The notes below the pieces were generated by a model, which did not search any database, was not told where the DNA came from, and was given only the letters and a program-made list of their open reading frames with translations. From assembly GCF_900184815.1 (NCBI RefSeq), contig NZ_FXXQ01000018.1:1-49183 (forward strand): DNA of 49,183 nucleotides, given 5' to 3'. Position numbers and translations under genes: made by a program. How positions within the stretch are numbered: the first letter of the stretch is position 1; every line of letters starts with the position of its first letter. Positions 1-8,332 of the stretch are shown here, in pieces. This DNA comes from Boseongicola aestuarii (GTDB taxonomy: Bacteria > Pseudomonadota > Alphaproteobacteria > Rhodobacterales > Rhodobacteraceae).

Positions 1-118
1 TGCGTACTCCCAACAGGGCCACGGCAAGCAAAACAAGCCGATCCAAAGGCCGGATACATATCAGCGACTTCCAGAAGACATGCAATTGAACACTTGCGAA
101 CAGCAGCCGGTACATACA

Positions 119-164
119 TTTGGGCTCAAAGCCGTCGTTCGCTGCGCTGGGTACGAAGGTCCGC
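119..164 (-). repeat. 46-nt dispersed repeat, copy A
   Basis: Read on the minus strand, this copy begins GCGGACCTTCG, has the core GCGCAGCGAA, and ends TTTGAGCCCAAA. The other full copies are at 39546-39591, 44836-44881 and 49016-49061, and all four are 46 nt long by eye alignment. The last 16 nt also recur alone at 38609-38624. The 3' part of this copy can fold as GGCT-TTG-AGCC. Function is unknown. Confidence 0.7.
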
Positions 165-268
165 TTTCGGATCGCTTCGAACCAAATGGCAAGGCGATAT
201 CACGGTAATCTTCTCTGGACTTCTGTCGCCAGCGAAGCGTGACTGACACATTAAAACAACAAATCTCC

Positions 269-286
269 AGCCCGGACTTCCGGGCT
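269..286. other. Small inverted repeat upstream of the DUF2924 gene
   Basis: AGCCCGG (269-275), a 4-nt loop, then CCGGGCT (280-286) form a perfect 7-bp hairpin about 50 nt before the DUF2924 start. No T-run follows, so it is more likely an operator or part of the 5' leader than a terminator. Confidence 0.35.
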
Positions 287-334
287 TCCGTCAGTACCGG
301 GCGCACCAGCCCTGCAAACTGAACGGAGATCGAG

Positions 335-787
335 ATGAGAGAGCAACCAATTGATTTAATCCACCAGTTAGAAGCGGCCAACGCCTCGACGCTGCGGCAG
401 CTTTGGGCCTCGTCCAAGGGTACCAAACCGCCGAAAACCTTCACAGCGCGCCTGATGCGCCTGGCGTTGGCTTGGGATGCTCAAGCGGTGAGTGAGGGTC
501 GTGAGACGACCAAGGTCCGGCGAGCGTGGAACCGGATTATCAAACGCCGGAATGGTTGTGGCGCCAGTAACAACATCACTCAGACACCGCCATATCCCAT
601 ATCACGTGATGGCACGCGCATCCTAAAGGACTGGGGTGGAACAACTCATGAGGTGCTGGTGACCGAGGGTGGCGCCACATGGAACGGCGAGAGCTATACC
701 TCCCTGTCAGCTGTGGCGAGGGCAATGACCGGGACAAACCGGAACGGCCCAAAGTTCTTTGGCTTACGTCCGGAGAGCACACGATGA
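335..787 (+). CDS. DUF2924 domain protein
   Basis: A 150-residue basic protein that I recognise as DUF2924. The N-terminal half has the typical pattern of a short helical segment, a RLMRLALAWDAQA helix and basic residues. The C-terminal half reads DGTRILKDWGGTTHEVLV, then WNGESYTSLSAVARAMTG, then NGPKFFGL, a small winged region often annotated in this family. DUF2924 genes are known to sit directly before large serine recombinases in alphaproteobacteria, and here the stop overlaps the recombinase start (ATGA at 784-787), implying translational coupling. A GGAG ribosome site precedes the ATG. The role is not established; a recombination accessory or DNA-binding factor is inference from the neighbour. 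Confidence 0.85.
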   Translation: MREQPIDLIHQLEAANASTLRQLWASSKGTKPPKTFTARLMRLALAWDAQAVSEGRETTKVRRAWNRIIKRRNGCGASNNITQTPPYPISRDGTRILKDWGGTTHEVLVTEGGATWNGESYTSLSAVARAMTGTNRNGPKFFGLRPESTR

Positions 788-2466
788 TCCGCCAGCGCTG
801 CGCCATTTACACCCGCAAATCGACCGAGGAGGGGCTTGAACAGAGCTTCAACTCGCTTGATGCCCAACGGGAAGCCTGTGCCGCCTACATCCTCAGTCAA
901 AAGCACGAGGGTTGGGCGGAGCTCTCGGAGCGCTACGATGATGGCGGCTTCTCTGGTGGCACGATGGACCGTCCCGGCCTGCAGCAGCTGCTCGAAGACG
1001 TCAGGGCAGGGCGGATCGATGTCATTGTTGTTTACAAGGTGGACAGGCTGACGCGGGCGCTGTCGGACTTTGCGAAGATGGTCGATGTGTTTGACGGGGC
1101 AGGGGTGTCGTTTGTGTCTGTGACGCAGGCCTTCAACACGACGTCATCGATGGGGCGCCTGACCCTGAACGTACTGCTGTCTTTTGCCCAGTTCGAACGG
1201 GAAGTCACTGCCGAACGCATCCGCGACAAAGTTGCGGCCTCAAAACGCAAAGGTATGTGGATGGGCGGTGCTATCCCGCTTGGGTACGACGTTGTAGACA
1301 AAGCGCTGGTCGTGAACTCGATAGAGGCCGAGGCGATCCGAACAATCTTCGTGGAGTATCTCGCGTTAGGATCGGCACGCCAATTGTCCGAACGGCTTGA
1401 TGTGTTGGGCATCGTCAGCAAACACCGGACTGACAGACATGGAAGAGTCAGCGGCGGCACATCCTTCTCTCGCGGGGCTCTTTACAACATCCTGCGCAAT
1501 CCAATCTACATCGGCAAAACCCGTCACAAGGAGGAACTGCACGAAGGATTGCATGAGGCGATCATCGACGTAGGCACCTGGAAGCGTGTCCAAACCCAGC
1601 TGGCTGATCATGGCGGCAAGACAATCAGGTCAACCCGGCGACCGGCCAAGCGCCTTCTGAATGGGGTTCTGTTTGACTCAAAAGGTCGGGCAATGCGAAC
1701 GACTTACGCCAGTAAGTCAATCCGCGCGGACGGGACAATCCGAACGAAGCGATACTGGTACTACACATCATCGCTGAGTGGATCAGAGGACAAATCCGAG
1801 ATCGAGCGCTTGCCAGCGGATGAGATCGAACGGGTTGTGTTGAAGGCGCTGAACGAGCGGCTGGCTGATACACGCTGGCTTGCAGATCAGATCAACGGGC
1901 AGGCAAGAGAAACAACCGCGGTCGGCAATCTAAGAACAATTGAACAGCGCGTTTTGGAAAACGGCATGACCACTGGCGATGCTCAATCACAAGACTTCCT
2001 GAGCCTCATTGATCGTATCGACGCCCACAGAGATCGGTTGGTCATATCGGTCAACCTCGCGGAGCTCGCAGAGCCTGATGCCACTCACCCACCAATACCC
2101 GCAATCTTCGAGATCCTGTTCCAAAAACGACAGAATGGTTGCGCCAAACCGATCGTCATTGCCGCCGAACACGCTCCGCAACAGGACCCAGACCTTATAG
2201 CATTGGTTGCAGACGCAAGACGGTGGGCAGGCGAACTTCTTGAGGAAAGGGCGTCCTCGATTCAGCAGATCACTGATAGGGAAGGTTTACGCAGCGGGTC
2301 CGTCAGCCGCATCCTTCCCCTGGCCTGGCTGGCGCCAGACATCTCAACCGCGATTCTGGAAGGCCGTCAGCCATCCCATATCACCGCCAAAAAACTGCGC
2401 GCGCTCCCCGAGCTGCCCCTCGATTGGGCCGAGCAGCACCGCGTCCTCGGATTTGCGCAACCTTGA
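784..2466 (+). CDS. Large serine recombinase (resolvase/invertase family)
   Basis: A site-specific DNA recombinase of about 560 residues. The N-terminal catalytic domain (about 1-150) shows the active-site Ser region AIYTRKSTEEG, then LDAQREACAAYI, and a VVYKVDRLTRALSDF block with the expected Asp-Arg. A recombinase domain follows (about 165-280, IPLGYDVVDKALVVN and YNILRNPIYIGKTRH), then a zinc-beta-ribbon-like region (about 300-350). It is usual size for a large serine integrase. I chose the ATG at 784 because the conserved fold begins there and it overlaps the DUF2924 stop; the ORF opens upstream at 679 only by chance. It probably mobilises or once mobilised a short element. The tRNA-Tyr gene lies 190 nt downstream, but I saw no att repeat proving integration there. 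Confidence 0.92.
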   Translation: MIRQRCAIYTRKSTEEGLEQSFNSLDAQREACAAYILSQKHEGWAELSERYDDGGFSGGTMDRPGLQQLLEDVRAGRIDVIVVYKVDRLTRALSDFAKMVDVFDGAGVSFVSVTQAFNTTSSMGRLTLNVLLSFAQFEREVTAERIRDKVAASKRKGMWMGGAIPLGYDVVDKALVVNSIEAEAIRTIFVEYLALGSARQLSERLDVLGIVSKHRTDRHGRVSGGTSFSRGALYNILRNPIYIGKTRHKEELHEGLHEAIIDVGTWKRVQTQLADHGGKTIRSTRRPAKRLLNGVLFDSKGRAMRTTYASKSIRADGTIRTKRYWYYTSSLSGSEDKSEIERLPADEIERVVLKALNERLADTRWLADQINGQARETTAVGNLRTIEQRVLENGMTTGDAQSQDFLSLIDRIDAHRDRLVISVNLAELAEPDATHPPIPAIFEILFQKRQNGCAKPIVIAAEHAPQQDPDLIALVADARRWAGELLEERASSIQQITDREGLRSGSVSRILPLAWLAPDISTAILEGRQPSHITAKKLRALPELPLDWAEQHRVLGFAQP

Positions 2467-2652
2467 TGTCGATTTGACCAGCTCAAGACCTCACGCGCAA
2501 ATGCCCCGCTGAGACTTTCCCTAAAACAACCCCGAAAGTGCTGAGATCAGAGGTGATTTGTGAGGTCTCTGGTGCTCCAATTCCCCACAGCGCACGGAAA
2601 TATAAACACTATTCCGCAGAAGCGTGCCGTCGGTGGTTTTAGGAAGACTGAA

Positions 2653-2736
2653 TGGTGGGCGACCCAGGAATCGAACCTGGCGTGCGTCTCCGCGAGGGAG
2701 TTACAGTCCCCTGCCACACCTTGCGGCCTGTCGCCC
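2653..2736 (-). tRNA. tRNA-Tyr (anticodon GTA)
   Basis: On the minus strand a complete class II tRNA folds. The acceptor is GGGCGAC/GTCGCCC, the D stem GCC/GGC, the anticodon stem GGGGA/TCCCT with loop CTGTAAC (anticodon GTA), then a long variable arm around CGCGGAGACGC, and the T arm CCAGG-TTCGATT-CCTGG. Discriminator A and an encoded CCA follow at 2653-2655. The long variable arm and GTA anticodon identify tyrosine. Confidence 0.96.
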
Positions 2737-2883
2737 AACAGCGGCCCGTACCTTTGGCCCGCGCGGTCAAATATCGCCGTGGCCGGTAACGGTCAACCGC
2801 AAAATAGCAGCGGGTCAGTTGAGACTTGTCATCCTTCCGCCTGCGCCGCACAACCAAGATCACAAAGTAGGAGCGCCATCGCT

Positions 2884-3660
2884 ATGAAGAAGCCGACATG
2901 GGTCGTTGAAAAAGAAAAAGCGCGTCGCCAGGCGGCGTCCGAGACACTCTGGCTTTTTGGTATTCACGCGGTTCGCGATGCCCTTGAGAACCCCGCGCGC
3001 GAGAAGCTGCGGCTGATTGTAACGAAAAACGCCGCTGACCGGCTGGGCGAGGCGATTCCGGCCTCTGGCCTGACACCCGAGATCGCCGATCCGCGTAAGT
3101 TTCCAGCGCCCATCGATCCGGGGTCCGTGCACCAGGGCGCGGCATTGGAAGTGCGGGCCCTGAATTGGGGCAGCGTGCAGGACAGGCTGTCGGATGCGGG
3201 GCCACGCGGGATTGCCTTGTGTCTGGACCGGGTAACCGATCCGCACAATGTCGGGGCGATCTTGCGTTCGGCCGAAGTGTTCGGGGCTTCGGCGGTGATC
3301 GCAACGGCGCGTCATGCGGCGCCGGAAACCGGTGCTTTGGCAAAGACCGCGTCAGGCGCTTTGGAGCGTCAGCCCTATTTGCGCGTGCGTAACCTTGCCA
3401 CCGCGATGGAAGAATTGCGCAGAATGGGATACCTGCTGATAGGCCTCGATGGTGAGGCGGAAACTCCTCTGGAAACCGCGCTGGCACAGGCCTCGGACCG
3501 CCCCGTTGCCCTCATTCTGGGGGCGGAGGGACCGGGATTGCGCGACAAGACCCAGGAAACATGCGACGTCTTGGCTCATATCCCGTTTGCACGCGACTTC
3601 GGATCACTCAATGTTTCAAATGCCGCCGCGATCGCCCTATATGCTGCGGGACGCCGCTAG
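2884..3660 (+). CDS. rlmB: TrmH-family RNA 2'-O-methyltransferase (RlmB-like)
   Basis: A 258-residue SPOUT methyltransferase that transfers a methyl group from SAM to a ribose 2'-OH, in the RlmB type to a guanosine of 23S rRNA. An N-terminal substrate-binding domain starts at LWLFGIHAVRDALENP (about 21-36). The C-terminal SPOUT domain shows motif 1 DPHNVGAILRSAEVFGA, motif 2 LILGAEGPGLR, and motif 3 IPFARDFGSLNVSNAAAIAL. The start at 2884 is used because upstream in-frame codons run through the tRNA-Tyr gene. The N-terminus is lysine/arginine-rich (KEKARRQ), which suits RNA binding. The next gene starts 11 nt after the stop, so they may be co-transcribed. The fold is certain; the exact RNA target is inferred. 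Confidence 0.93.
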   Translation: MKKPTWVVEKEKARRQAASETLWLFGIHAVRDALENPAREKLRLIVTKNAADRLGEAIPASGLTPEIADPRKFPAPIDPGSVHQGAALEVRALNWGSVQDRLSDAGPRGIALCLDRVTDPHNVGAILRSAEVFGASAVIATARHAAPETGALAKTASGALERQPYLRVRNLATAMEELRRMGYLLIGLDGEAETPLETALAQASDRPVALILGAEGPGLRDKTQETCDVLAHIPFARDFGSLNVSNAAAIALYAAGRR

Positions 3661-3671
3661 GGAGCCGCCGG

Positions 3672-3998
3672 ATGCCGAACACTCAGAAGATCGCCACCTG
3701 CTGCTATTGCGGGTCACGGGCGGCGCTTGTCTTGCGGGGCACGGACAGGCATGAACTGGCGTGCGCCAGTTGCGGCGCACCCTTGCACGAGCTGAAGATG
3801 CTACGGTCGGATGCCCATGGCGACCGCGAATTGGTGCATCCATCTGCAATCCGCTTGTCCAAGAAACCTTCCAAGCAGCATCGGGCACCCAAATCGAAGC
3901 CCAGAAAAGGTAAAAAAAGCCTTAAACATCGTTTCAAAAGTTCGATCTGGGATATCGCAGAGGACGTGTTTGAAGATGTTTTCGACATTTTCGACTAG
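3672..3998 (+). CDS. Small zinc-ribbon protein
   Basis: A 108-residue protein with an N-terminal zinc ribbon: TCCYCGSRAAL, then ELACASCGAPLHELK, giving two CxxC-type pairs in the first 40 residues. The middle is strongly basic (KKPSKQHRAPKSKPRKGKKSLKHR). The C-terminus is acidic and amphipathic (IWDIAEDVFEDVFDIFD). The start at 3672 follows a GGGAG site and begins just before the zinc ribbon. It sits 11 nt after rlmB on the same strand, a pairing that suggests an RNA or ribosome-related role, but no family function is known to me. Confidence 0.8.
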   Translation: MPNTQKIATCCYCGSRAALVLRGTDRHELACASCGAPLHELKMLRSDAHGDRELVHPSAIRLSKKPSKQHRAPKSKPRKGKKSLKHRFKSSIWDIAEDVFEDVFDIFD

Positions 3999-4118
3999 CG
4001 TATTGAAACAAATCTCACGCAACACACATTCTTCGGTCACATGACCGCGACGGGCCTTTCAGAGGTCCGGAAGGCTTGCCATCTTGAAGTCAAAGGCACT
4101 TCAAAGGGACCTGAAAAC

Positions 4119-4580
4119 ATGATGAACAGACGCACATTCCTGATTGCTACGGCGACCGCTCTACCTGCGGCAGGCCTTTTGACGCAACCTGTATTTGCGG
4201 CCCAGCCCCCTGTCTTTGCGACCGATAACATCGCGATCAACGGTTATGACCCGGTTGCCTATTTCACCGAGGAAATGCCGGTTGAGGGTTTCGCCGAGTT
4301 TTCGTCCGAATGGGATGGAGCTACCGTTCTGTTCGCAAGTGCAGCGCACAAAGAGATGTTTGATGCGGACCCCGAAGCTTATGCGCCGAAATATGGCGGA
4401 TATTGCGCCTATGCGGTCTCGAAGGGGTACACCGCGTCGACCGATCCGAATGCCTGGACCGTGCATGAGGGTCGGCTTTACCTGAATTATTCTCGCTCGG
4501 TGCGTGCGCTTTGGACGGCAAGGCGCAGCAGTCACATCCGATCCGCGGATGCAAATTGGCCAAGCGTCCTTGAAGGTTAA
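4119..4580 (+). CDS. YHS domain protein with Tat-like signal
   Basis: A roughly 153-residue exported protein. The N-terminus MMNRRTFLIATATALPAAGLL is an RR-containing, hydrophobic signal of Tat type, with cleavage likely after VFAA. The mature part begins with DNIAINGYDPVAYF and contains the YHS-type core KYGGYCAYAVSKGYTASTDP followed by NAWTVHEGRLYLNYS. YHS domains are thought to bind metals; this subtype is commonly annotated only as a YHS domain-containing protein. Two adjacent ATG codons (4119, 4122) are possible starts. The C-terminus (RSVRALWTARRSSHIRSADANWPSVL) matches the usual end of this family. A terminator follows at 4710. Confidence 0.85.
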   Translation: MMNRRTFLIATATALPAAGLLTQPVFAAQPPVFATDNIAINGYDPVAYFTEEMPVEGFAEFSSEWDGATVLFASAAHKEMFDADPEAYAPKYGGYCAYAVSKGYTASTDPNAWTVHEGRLYLNYSRSVRALWTARRSSHIRSADANWPSVLEG

Positions 4581-4709
4581 AGTGTCGCAGATCGCCGCGT
4601 TCACAACTTCGCGAAATCATCTTCAAAAGGCGATGACAGACACCATTTGAAATGCGTGGCGCGGTTTTGGAACAGCCGCGTCAGACAAACTGTCCCTCGT
4701 TCCGTGACT

Positions 4710-4749
4710 GACGCTCGGGGCCTCTGGTGCCCGAGCGTCCTTTTCTTTT
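4710..4749 (+). terminator. Rho-independent terminator
   Basis: GACGCTCGGG (4710-4719) pairs perfectly with CCCGAGCGTC (4730-4739) across a 10-nt loop, followed by CTTTTCTTTT. It lies 130 nt after the YHS gene and 13 nt before the CoA-binding gene, so that gene probably has its promoter close by or is read through. Confidence 0.85.
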
Positions 4750-4761
4750 GAAGTACCGGTT

Positions 4762-5196
4762 ATGACGCCATCAGATGAGCGCATTGCGCGCGCCTTGCTG
4801 GAGACTCGCACGATTGCACTTGTCGGGGCATCGATGAACCCCGACCGGGCAAGTCATCGCGTCGGGACCTACCTTGCTTCGGTTGGCTATCGCGTGATCC
4901 CGGTGAACACGGGGCATGTTGGCAAGACGCTGTTCGGGCAGACTGTCGTTGGACGTCTTTGTGACATCAAAGAAGACGTGCAACTCGTCGATATCTTTCG
5001 AAATTCTGACGCTGTCGTTCCGGTGGTCGAGGAGGCATTAAACTCGCTCAAGGGCCTTCGGGTGATCTGGATGCAGCTAGGCATCCGCAACGCCGAGGCC
5101 CGTCGAATCGCTGAAGCGAGAGGTCTGACAGTCTTTGAGGACCGATGCACAGCCACTGAGCATGGTCGCCTACTCAGGGGCGCGAAGAGCGCCTGA
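4762..5196 (+). CDS. CoA-binding domain protein (YccU-like)
   Basis: A 144-residue single Rossmann-type domain of the CoA-binding family. The nucleotide-binding start TIALVGASMNPDRASHRVGTYL (about 17-38) is followed by GYRVIPVNTGHVGKTLFG and VQLVDIFRNSDAVVPVVEEAL. The segment VIWMQLGIRNAEARRIAEARGL and the final DRCTATEHGRL replace the usual NRCPK-type end. Function is unknown for the family beyond presumed acyl-CoA or nucleotide binding. It converges with hisE, leaving only 2 nt between the stops. No signal peptide is present, so it should be cytoplasmic. Confidence 0.88.
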   Translation: MTPSDERIARALLETRTIALVGASMNPDRASHRVGTYLASVGYRVIPVNTGHVGKTLFGQTVVGRLCDIKEDVQLVDIFRNSDAVVPVVEEALNSLKGLRVIWMQLGIRNAEARRIAEARGLTVFEDRCTATEHGRLLRGAKSA

Positions 5197-5198
5197 CC

Positions 5199-5510
5199 TC
5201 AGGTGCGGGCGGCCTTTTCGTCGATACCTGATACGCCTTCACGCCGTTCCAGTTCGGTGAGGACGTCCGACAGTGTAAGGTCCCGTGCGGCCAGCATCAC
5301 AAGCAGATGGTAGAGTACATCCGCCGCTTCCGCGGTCAACCGTTCGCGGTCGCCGCGCACAGCTTCTATGACTGCCTCGACGGCCTCCTCGCCGAACTTT
5401 TCCGCAGCTTTTTCAGGGCCCTGCGACAAGAGTTTTGCTGTCCAAGATGATGCTGGATCAGCTCCTTTGCGCGCGTCTATCGTGGCAGCCAGTCGATCCA
5501 GGGCGCTCAT
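5199..5510 (-). CDS. hisE: Phosphoribosyl-ATP pyrophosphatase
   Basis: A 103-residue all-alpha MazG-like enzyme that hydrolyses phosphoribosyl-ATP to phosphoribosyl-AMP, the second step of histidine synthesis. The motif [14 protein letters not shown] carries the metal-binding Glu residues and is followed by [13 protein letters not shown], both diagnostic. It is the last gene of the minus-strand hisAFE group. Its ATG overlaps the hisF stop by 4 nt, which suggests coupled translation. It is a stand-alone HisE, not fused to HisI. Confidence 0.95.
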   Translation of the reverse strand: MSALDRLAATIDARKGADPASSWTAKLLSQGPEKAAEKFGEEAVEAVIEAVRGDRERLTAEAADVLYHLLVMLAARDLTLSDVLTELERREGVSGIDEKAART

Positions 5511-6268
5511 GACAACCTCACGGGAATTCCGGCGGCGGCCATATGGGCTTTGGCTTCGCCGATCGTGTACTCACCAAAGTGAAAGATCGAGGCGGCGAGA
5601 ACGGCGCTTGCATGCCCCTCGGTCACCCCCTCGACCAGATGGTCGAGCGTCCCCACGCCCCCCGATGCAATAACCGGCACAGGCACAGCATCCGAAATGG
5701 CGCGTGTCAGAGGCAAGTTGAAGCCGGCGCGCGTGCCGTCGCGGTCCATCGAGGTCAAGAGAATCTCACCTGCGCCTTTTTCGACGACGATGCGTGCGAA
5801 CTCCACCGCATCAATGCCGGTTTCGCGGCGCCCTCCATGCGTGAAGATCTCCCATTTCCCAGGTGCTACGGTCTTTGCATCAATCGCAACGACGATGCAC
5901 TGGCTGCCAAAACGGTCCGCCGCGCGGGCAACCACATCTGGGTCGGCGACGGCTGCCGAATTGAAACTGACTTTGTCGGCCCCTGCAAGCAACAGGTTGC
6001 GCACGTCATCGACCGTTCGAACGCCTCCGCCGATTGTCAGGGGCATGAAGCATTGCTCGGCCGTGCGCGTCGCGAGGTCGTACATTGTGCCGCGATTCTC
6101 GTGGGTTGCGTGGATGTCGAGAAAGCATAGCTCGTCCGCGCCGGCCTCGTTATAGGCGATAGCCGCCTCAACCGGATCGCCAGCATCGATCAGATCGACA
6201 AAATTCACGCCTTTCACCACGCGGCCGTCGGCAACGTCGAGACAGGGAATGATGCGCGTTTTCAACAT
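5507..6268 (-). CDS. hisF: Imidazole glycerol phosphate synthase, cyclase subunit
   Basis: A 253-residue TIM barrel that uses ammonia delivered by HisH to turn PRFAR into imidazole glycerol phosphate and AICAR. The two catalytic aspartates are in place: D11 in [18 protein letters not shown] and D130 in [11 protein letters not shown]. Phosphate-binding loops are visible as LTIGGGVRT and [13 protein letters not shown]. Length is standard. It lies 9 nt downstream of hisA and overlaps hisE by 4 nt. Confidence 0.97.
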   Translation of the reverse strand: MLKTRIIPCLDVADGRVVKGVNFVDLIDAGDPVEAAIAYNEAGADELCFLDIHATHENRGTMYDLATRTAEQCFMPLTIGGGVRTVDDVRNLLLAGADKVSFNSAAVADPDVVARAADRFGSQCIVVAIDAKTVAPGKWEIFTHGGRRETGIDAVEFARIVVEKGAGEILLTSMDRDGTRAGFNLPLTRAISDAVPVPVIASGGVGTLDHLVEGVTEGHASAVLAASIFHFGEYTIGEAKAHMAAAGIPVRLS

Positions 6269-6277
6269 GGGCGTGTT

Positions 6278-7012
6278 TTACCGCAGCTGCGCCTTGTTAT
6301 CCAGCATCGCGAGCGCCTCGCCGAGATCAATAGCACCATCATACAGCGCACGCCCCGAAATGGCGCCCGAGATCACTTTGGTCGCCTGCAAGGCGCGTAA
6401 GTCATCCATCGACGACACGCCGCCCGATGCAATCACCGGAACGTCTACCGCGCGCGCCAGCGCTTCGGTCGCGGGGATGTTTGGGCCCGCCATTGCGCCG
6501 TCTCGATTGATGTCGGTATAGATGATCGCGGCGATACCCGCATCTTCGAATTTGCGCGCCAGATCAGTCACTTGAAGGTCGGTTTCTTCCGCCCATCCAC
6601 GCGTTGCCACACGTCCTTCGCGCGCATCAAGGCCAACCGCAATCTGGCCCGGGAACGCCTTGGCGGCATCGCGCACAAGGTTTGGGTTCTCAACGGCAAC
6701 GGTGCCCAGGATCACGCGCGCAAGTCCCTTCGACAGCCAGCTCTCAATGGTCGCCATATCTCGGATGCCACCGCCAAGTTGCGCAGGCACATTCAGGGCT
6801 GCAAGGATCGCATCGACCGCGCCGCCATTCACGGGTTCGCCCGCAAATGCGCCATTCAGATCAACAAGATGCACCCATTGTGCCCCTGCGTTCTGGAACG
6901 CGAGGGCCTGCGCGGCGGGGTCGTCGCTAAATACCGTCGCGGCGTCCATTTCACCTTTCAAAAGACGGACACAATTACCGTCCTTTAGGTCGATGGCGGG
7001 GTAGAGGATCAT
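6278..7012 (-). CDS. hisA: ProFAR isomerase (HisA)
   Basis: A 244-residue TIM barrel catalysing the Amadori rearrangement of ProFAR to PRFAR. Catalytic Asp8 lies in [17 protein letters not shown] and the second Asp (about 129) in [11 protein letters not shown]. Phosphate loops are QLGGGIRD and [14 protein letters not shown] use the ATG at 7012, which starts directly at the conserved first strand; an in-frame ATG 7 codons upstream (7033) adds a non-conserved tail. It heads the hisAFE group. The DUF2147 gene is divergent from it. Confidence 0.96.
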   Translation of the reverse strand: MILYPAIDLKDGNCVRLLKGEMDAATVFSDDPAAQALAFQNAGAQWVHLVDLNGAFAGEPVNGGAVDAILAALNVPAQLGGGIRDMATIESWLSKGLARVILGTVAVENPNLVRDAAKAFPGQIAVGLDAREGRVATRGWAEETDLQVTDLARKFEDAGIAAIIYTDINRDGAMAGPNIPATEALARAVDVPVIASGGVSSMDDLRALQATKVISGAISGRALYDGAIDLGEALAMLDNKAQLR

Positions 7013-7152
7013 CGCTTGATTGCTCCATTTCATCTTTTGGCGCTCTCATGCCTTGGCTTGACGTAAGGGGCAAGAGGCAAGGTACCCAACGTCACACTTG
7101 CGGCGTGATGCGCCGTCTTGTCAGGTGCGCGCAGTTTTTGAGAGGATCAACT

Positions 7153-7545
7153 ATGAAACTACGCACAACTCTGGCCGTTCTTGCCACTCTGGCGGCCGCC
7201 CCGGTTTTCGCTCAGGACGCTGTTCTGGGGCTTTACAAGACACAGCCCAGCGATGAAGGCAATTTCGGACATGTCGAAATTTATGCATGTGAAACAGGTA
7301 TTTGCGGTGTTATCCGCAAGGCGTTCGACAGTGCAGGAGCTGAGATCGAAAGCGCCAATATCGGCAAGCGGATGATCTGGGACATGCAATCGGATGGCGG
7401 CGGCACCTACAGCGGCGGCAAGATCTGGGCCCCGGACCGTGACAAGGTCTATAGCTCGAAAATGGAGCTTTCCGGTCCGGTGCTTGAAGTCTCGGGCTGT
7501 GTGTTCGGCATTTGCCGCGCCCAGACATGGACCCGCGTCAACTGA
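7153..7545 (+). CDS. DUF2147 family exported protein
   Basis: A 130-residue secreted protein. A Sec signal (MKLRTTLAVLATLAAAPVFAQ) ends at about residue 21. The mature part follows the DUF2147 pattern: LGLYKTQPSDEGNFGHVEIY, then CETGICGVIRK, GKRMIWDM, GGKIWAPDRDKVYSSKMEL, and the closing VSGCVFGICRAQTWTRV. Four cysteines probably form disulfides in the periplasm. The ATG at 7153 follows an AGAGGA site. It sits on the opposite strand inside the his cluster, between hisH and hisA, as is common in related genomes. Function is unknown. Confidence 0.88.
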   Translation: MKLRTTLAVLATLAAAPVFAQDAVLGLYKTQPSDEGNFGHVEIYACETGICGVIRKAFDSAGAEIESANIGKRMIWDMQSDGGGTYSGGKIWAPDRDKVYSSKMELSGPVLEVSGCVFGICRAQTWTRVN

Positions 7546-7619
7546 CAAGCGCGCCGATTTGGGCGATGTCGGTACAACGTTGGTGCACCTGTTCGCTGTT
7601 ACGGGTCACCGCGCAACGC

Positions 7620-8258
7620 TCACGGCGCCCACTTCAGCCAGTTCGCGATCAGGCGCAGACCGGCGGACTGGCTTTTTTCCGGGTGGAATTGCGTGCCGAC
7701 CATGGTGTCGGTGCCGACAATCGCCGTGACGAGCCCGCCATAATCGCAATGAGCTAAAAGCTGCGAAGGATCGGCGACCTGCATCTGGTAAGAGTGCACG
7801 AAATAGGCATGATCCCCGGTCGCGATGCCCTCAAGCACCGGATGCGGGGAATCGATAACAAGATCGTTCCAGCCCATATGCGGCACCTTGAGCGACGGAT
7901 CACCAGGTGCGATTGCCACGACTTCGCCATCGATCCAGCCAAGTCCTTCGGTTGTCTCATACTCAAACCCGGTTCGCGCCATAAGCTGCATACCGACACA
8001 AATCCCCAGAAACGGCCGACCGCGCACTTCGACGGCCTCGATCAACGCCTCAAACAGGCCGGCCTGACCCTTCAGTTCCGACATGCATGCCGGAAAGGCA
8101 CCGTCACCCGGCAAAACAATTCGATCCGCGCGCGCAATGTCTTCGGCACGGTCCGATACCAATACCTCACCACCATCCACTTCGCGCGCCATGCGCTGAA
8201 AGGCCTTCTCGGCCGAATGCAGATTTCCCGCGGCATAGTCGATCAGGACGGTCAGCAT
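7620..8258 (-). CDS. hisH: Imidazole glycerol phosphate synthase, glutamine amidotransferase subunit
   Basis: A 212-residue class I glutamine amidotransferase that feeds ammonia to HisF. The nucleophile Cys87 lies in FLGICVGMQLM, and the His/Glu pair is in GTQFHPEKSQSAG. LPGDGAF forms the oxyanion-side loop. I use the ATG at 8258, which has an AGAG site upstream and starts at VLIDYAAGNLHS; a further ATG exists at 8273. It is separated from hisB by a GC hairpin repeat and from hisA by the DUF2147 gene. Confidence 0.96.
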   Translation of the reverse strand: MLTVLIDYAAGNLHSAEKAFQRMAREVDGGEVLVSDRAEDIARADRIVLPGDGAFPACMSELKGQAGLFEALIEAVEVRGRPFLGICVGMQLMARTGFEYETTEGLGWIDGEVVAIAPGDPSLKVPHMGWNDLVIDSPHPVLEGIATGDHAYFVHSYQMQVADPSQLLAHCDYGGLVTAIVGTDTMVGTQFHPEKSQSAGLRLIANWLKWAP

Positions 8259-8280
8259 GCGCTGCTCTTTCATTCTACTG

Positions 8281-8321
8281 TTTCAAAATATCCCGGGGAG
8301 CGCGAGGGGCTGGCCCCTCGC
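8281..8321 (-). repeat. GC hairpin with TATTTT tail, copy 1
   Basis: On the minus strand, GCGAGGGG-ccag-CCCCTCGC is followed by GCTCCCCGGGATATTTTGAAA. The stem is a perfect 8 bp. A second copy with a different stem but the same tail is at 9134-9170. I recognise this as an extragenic palindrome typical of Rhodobacterales. It lies between hisB and hisH, so it may terminate or stabilise the hisB transcript. Confidence 0.7.
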
Positions 8322-8332
8322 TTCGGGCGCCG

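Larger units (their letters stand above)
1..334. other. Non-coding left edge
   Basis: No convincing gene is visible here. The stretch holds one copy of a 46-nt dispersed repeat (119-164) and a small GC hairpin (269-286) just before the DUF2924 gene. An ORF on the minus strand across 61-444 runs through the repeat and has no family resemblance, so it is treated as a shadow. Confidence 0.5.

Noticed and set aside
2560-2883. N-terminal extension of RlmB
   Set aside because: The in-frame extension runs through the tRNA-Tyr gene and the conserved domain starts only after 2884.
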